Assembly (NCBI GenBank): GCA_017559555.1
Contig: JAFYRH010000191.1
Coordinates: 1 to 6,313 of the forward strand
From: Clostridia bacterium
Lineage (GTDB): Bacteria > Bacillota > Clostridia > Oscillospirales > CAG-272
Length of the DNA: 6,313 bases
Reading direction: 5' to 3'
The position numbers were made by a program, and so were the translations under genes. Every line of letters begins with the position of its first letter. Positions within the stretch are counted from its first letter, which is position 1. Under the pieces are notes generated by a model, which was not told where the DNA came from, searched no databases, and saw only the letters and a program-made list of their open reading frames with translations. Of this stretch, positions 6,046 through 6,313 are shown one piece after another.

Positions 6046-6313
6046 TATAAATATTAAAAAAAGTGGAATTTTGAAGTTATTTTGGCAAATCTACACAAAA
6101 TACCAATGCATAAATAATGCATCATACGGTTATTTTGTAATTTTTATACAAAAAACTTGCAGATGAAAACTCGATAAAAACGAAAAAAGCAGATTTTTTG
6201 TGAGAAAATCATCCTTATATATAAATATATACGCACACAACCGAAATCAAAATGAAAGTTTTTTAAAAAGACTTGCAAAATATGAATAATTATAAACAAA
6301 TTTGCAAAAATAT
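6046..6313. other. AT-rich intergenic region without a visible gene
   Basis: These 268 bases are roughly three-quarters or more A+T, with many A and T runs and an alternating AT stretch around 6215-6231. I find no open frame with a ribosome binding site, no tRNA or rRNA signature, and no convincing terminator. A weak AT-rich stem (GATTTT/AAAATC, 6192-6210) followed on the minus strand by six T residues (6188-6183) is the only terminator-like element. The region is best read as the upstream regulatory spacer of the large gene. Confidence 0.7.
6106..6122. repeat. Paired ATGCAT palindromes (possible operator)
   Basis: Two copies of the self-complementary hexamer ATGCAT are separated by AAATA, giving a 17-bp perfect inverted repeat whose half-sites start 11 bp apart, about one helical turn. 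The site lies about 60 bp upstream of the -35 box, a position compatible with an activator or a distal operator. No family can be assigned from sequence and AT-rich DNA yields such sites by chance. Confidence 0.3.

Noticed and set aside
6183..6210. Possible rho-independent terminator of an upstream minus-strand gene
   Set aside because: The stem is only six base pairs with a single G-C pair, and the T-run is separated from it by TGC. In DNA this AT-rich it is likely to be chance, and no upstream coding frame end is visible.
6210..6235. Replication origin or DnaA-box region suggested by AT-rich DNA
   Set aside because: No clustered TTATCCACA-like boxes or iterons are present; the AT stretch fits ordinary intergenic DNA.

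Overview
The window is dominated by one very large protein-coding gene on the minus strand. It starts at an ATG at 5926-5924 and stays open to the left edge: 1975 codons are visible and no stop codon is reached, so the C-terminus lies outside the window. The product is a secreted, lipid-anchored, multi-domain surface protein. In order it has a lipoprotein signal peptide (predicted lipidated Cys29), an acidic Thr/Pro/Glu-rich linker, a small beta-rich module, two InlB/Flg_new-type B-repeats, about five fibronectin-III-like modules, two more B-repeats, and then more than 1100 residues of BspA-type (LRR_5) leucine-rich repeats.

The upstream region (5927-6313) is strongly AT-rich and holds the control signals. 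There is a textbook sigma-A/sigma-70 promoter (TTGACA, 17-bp spacer, TATAAT), a predicted leader of about 84 nt with two short hairpins, and a perfect AGGAGG ribosome binding site 8 nt before the ATG. No gene is visible in the remaining upstream DNA to the right edge.

The likely source is a low-GC-type Bacillota/Clostridia bacterium, probably gut-associated. The grounds are the strong Shine-Dalgarno sequence, the consensus promoter, the AT-rich intergenic DNA, the lipoprotein plus B-repeat plus LRR_5 architecture, and the codon choice (CCC, GCA, AAC, ACC, GAA, CAA). The lineage is an inference.

The long plus-strand open frames (248-2539 and 2750-5959) are antisense shadows. They are codon-aligned with the real gene and stay open because it almost never uses TTA, CTA or TCA. 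I see no evidence of a new defence or mobile system here. The most interesting points are the size and modular build of the protein, the unusually perfect promoter with its structured leader, the recurrent DG(I/V)L inserts that punctuate the LRR array, and the extreme codon avoidance.
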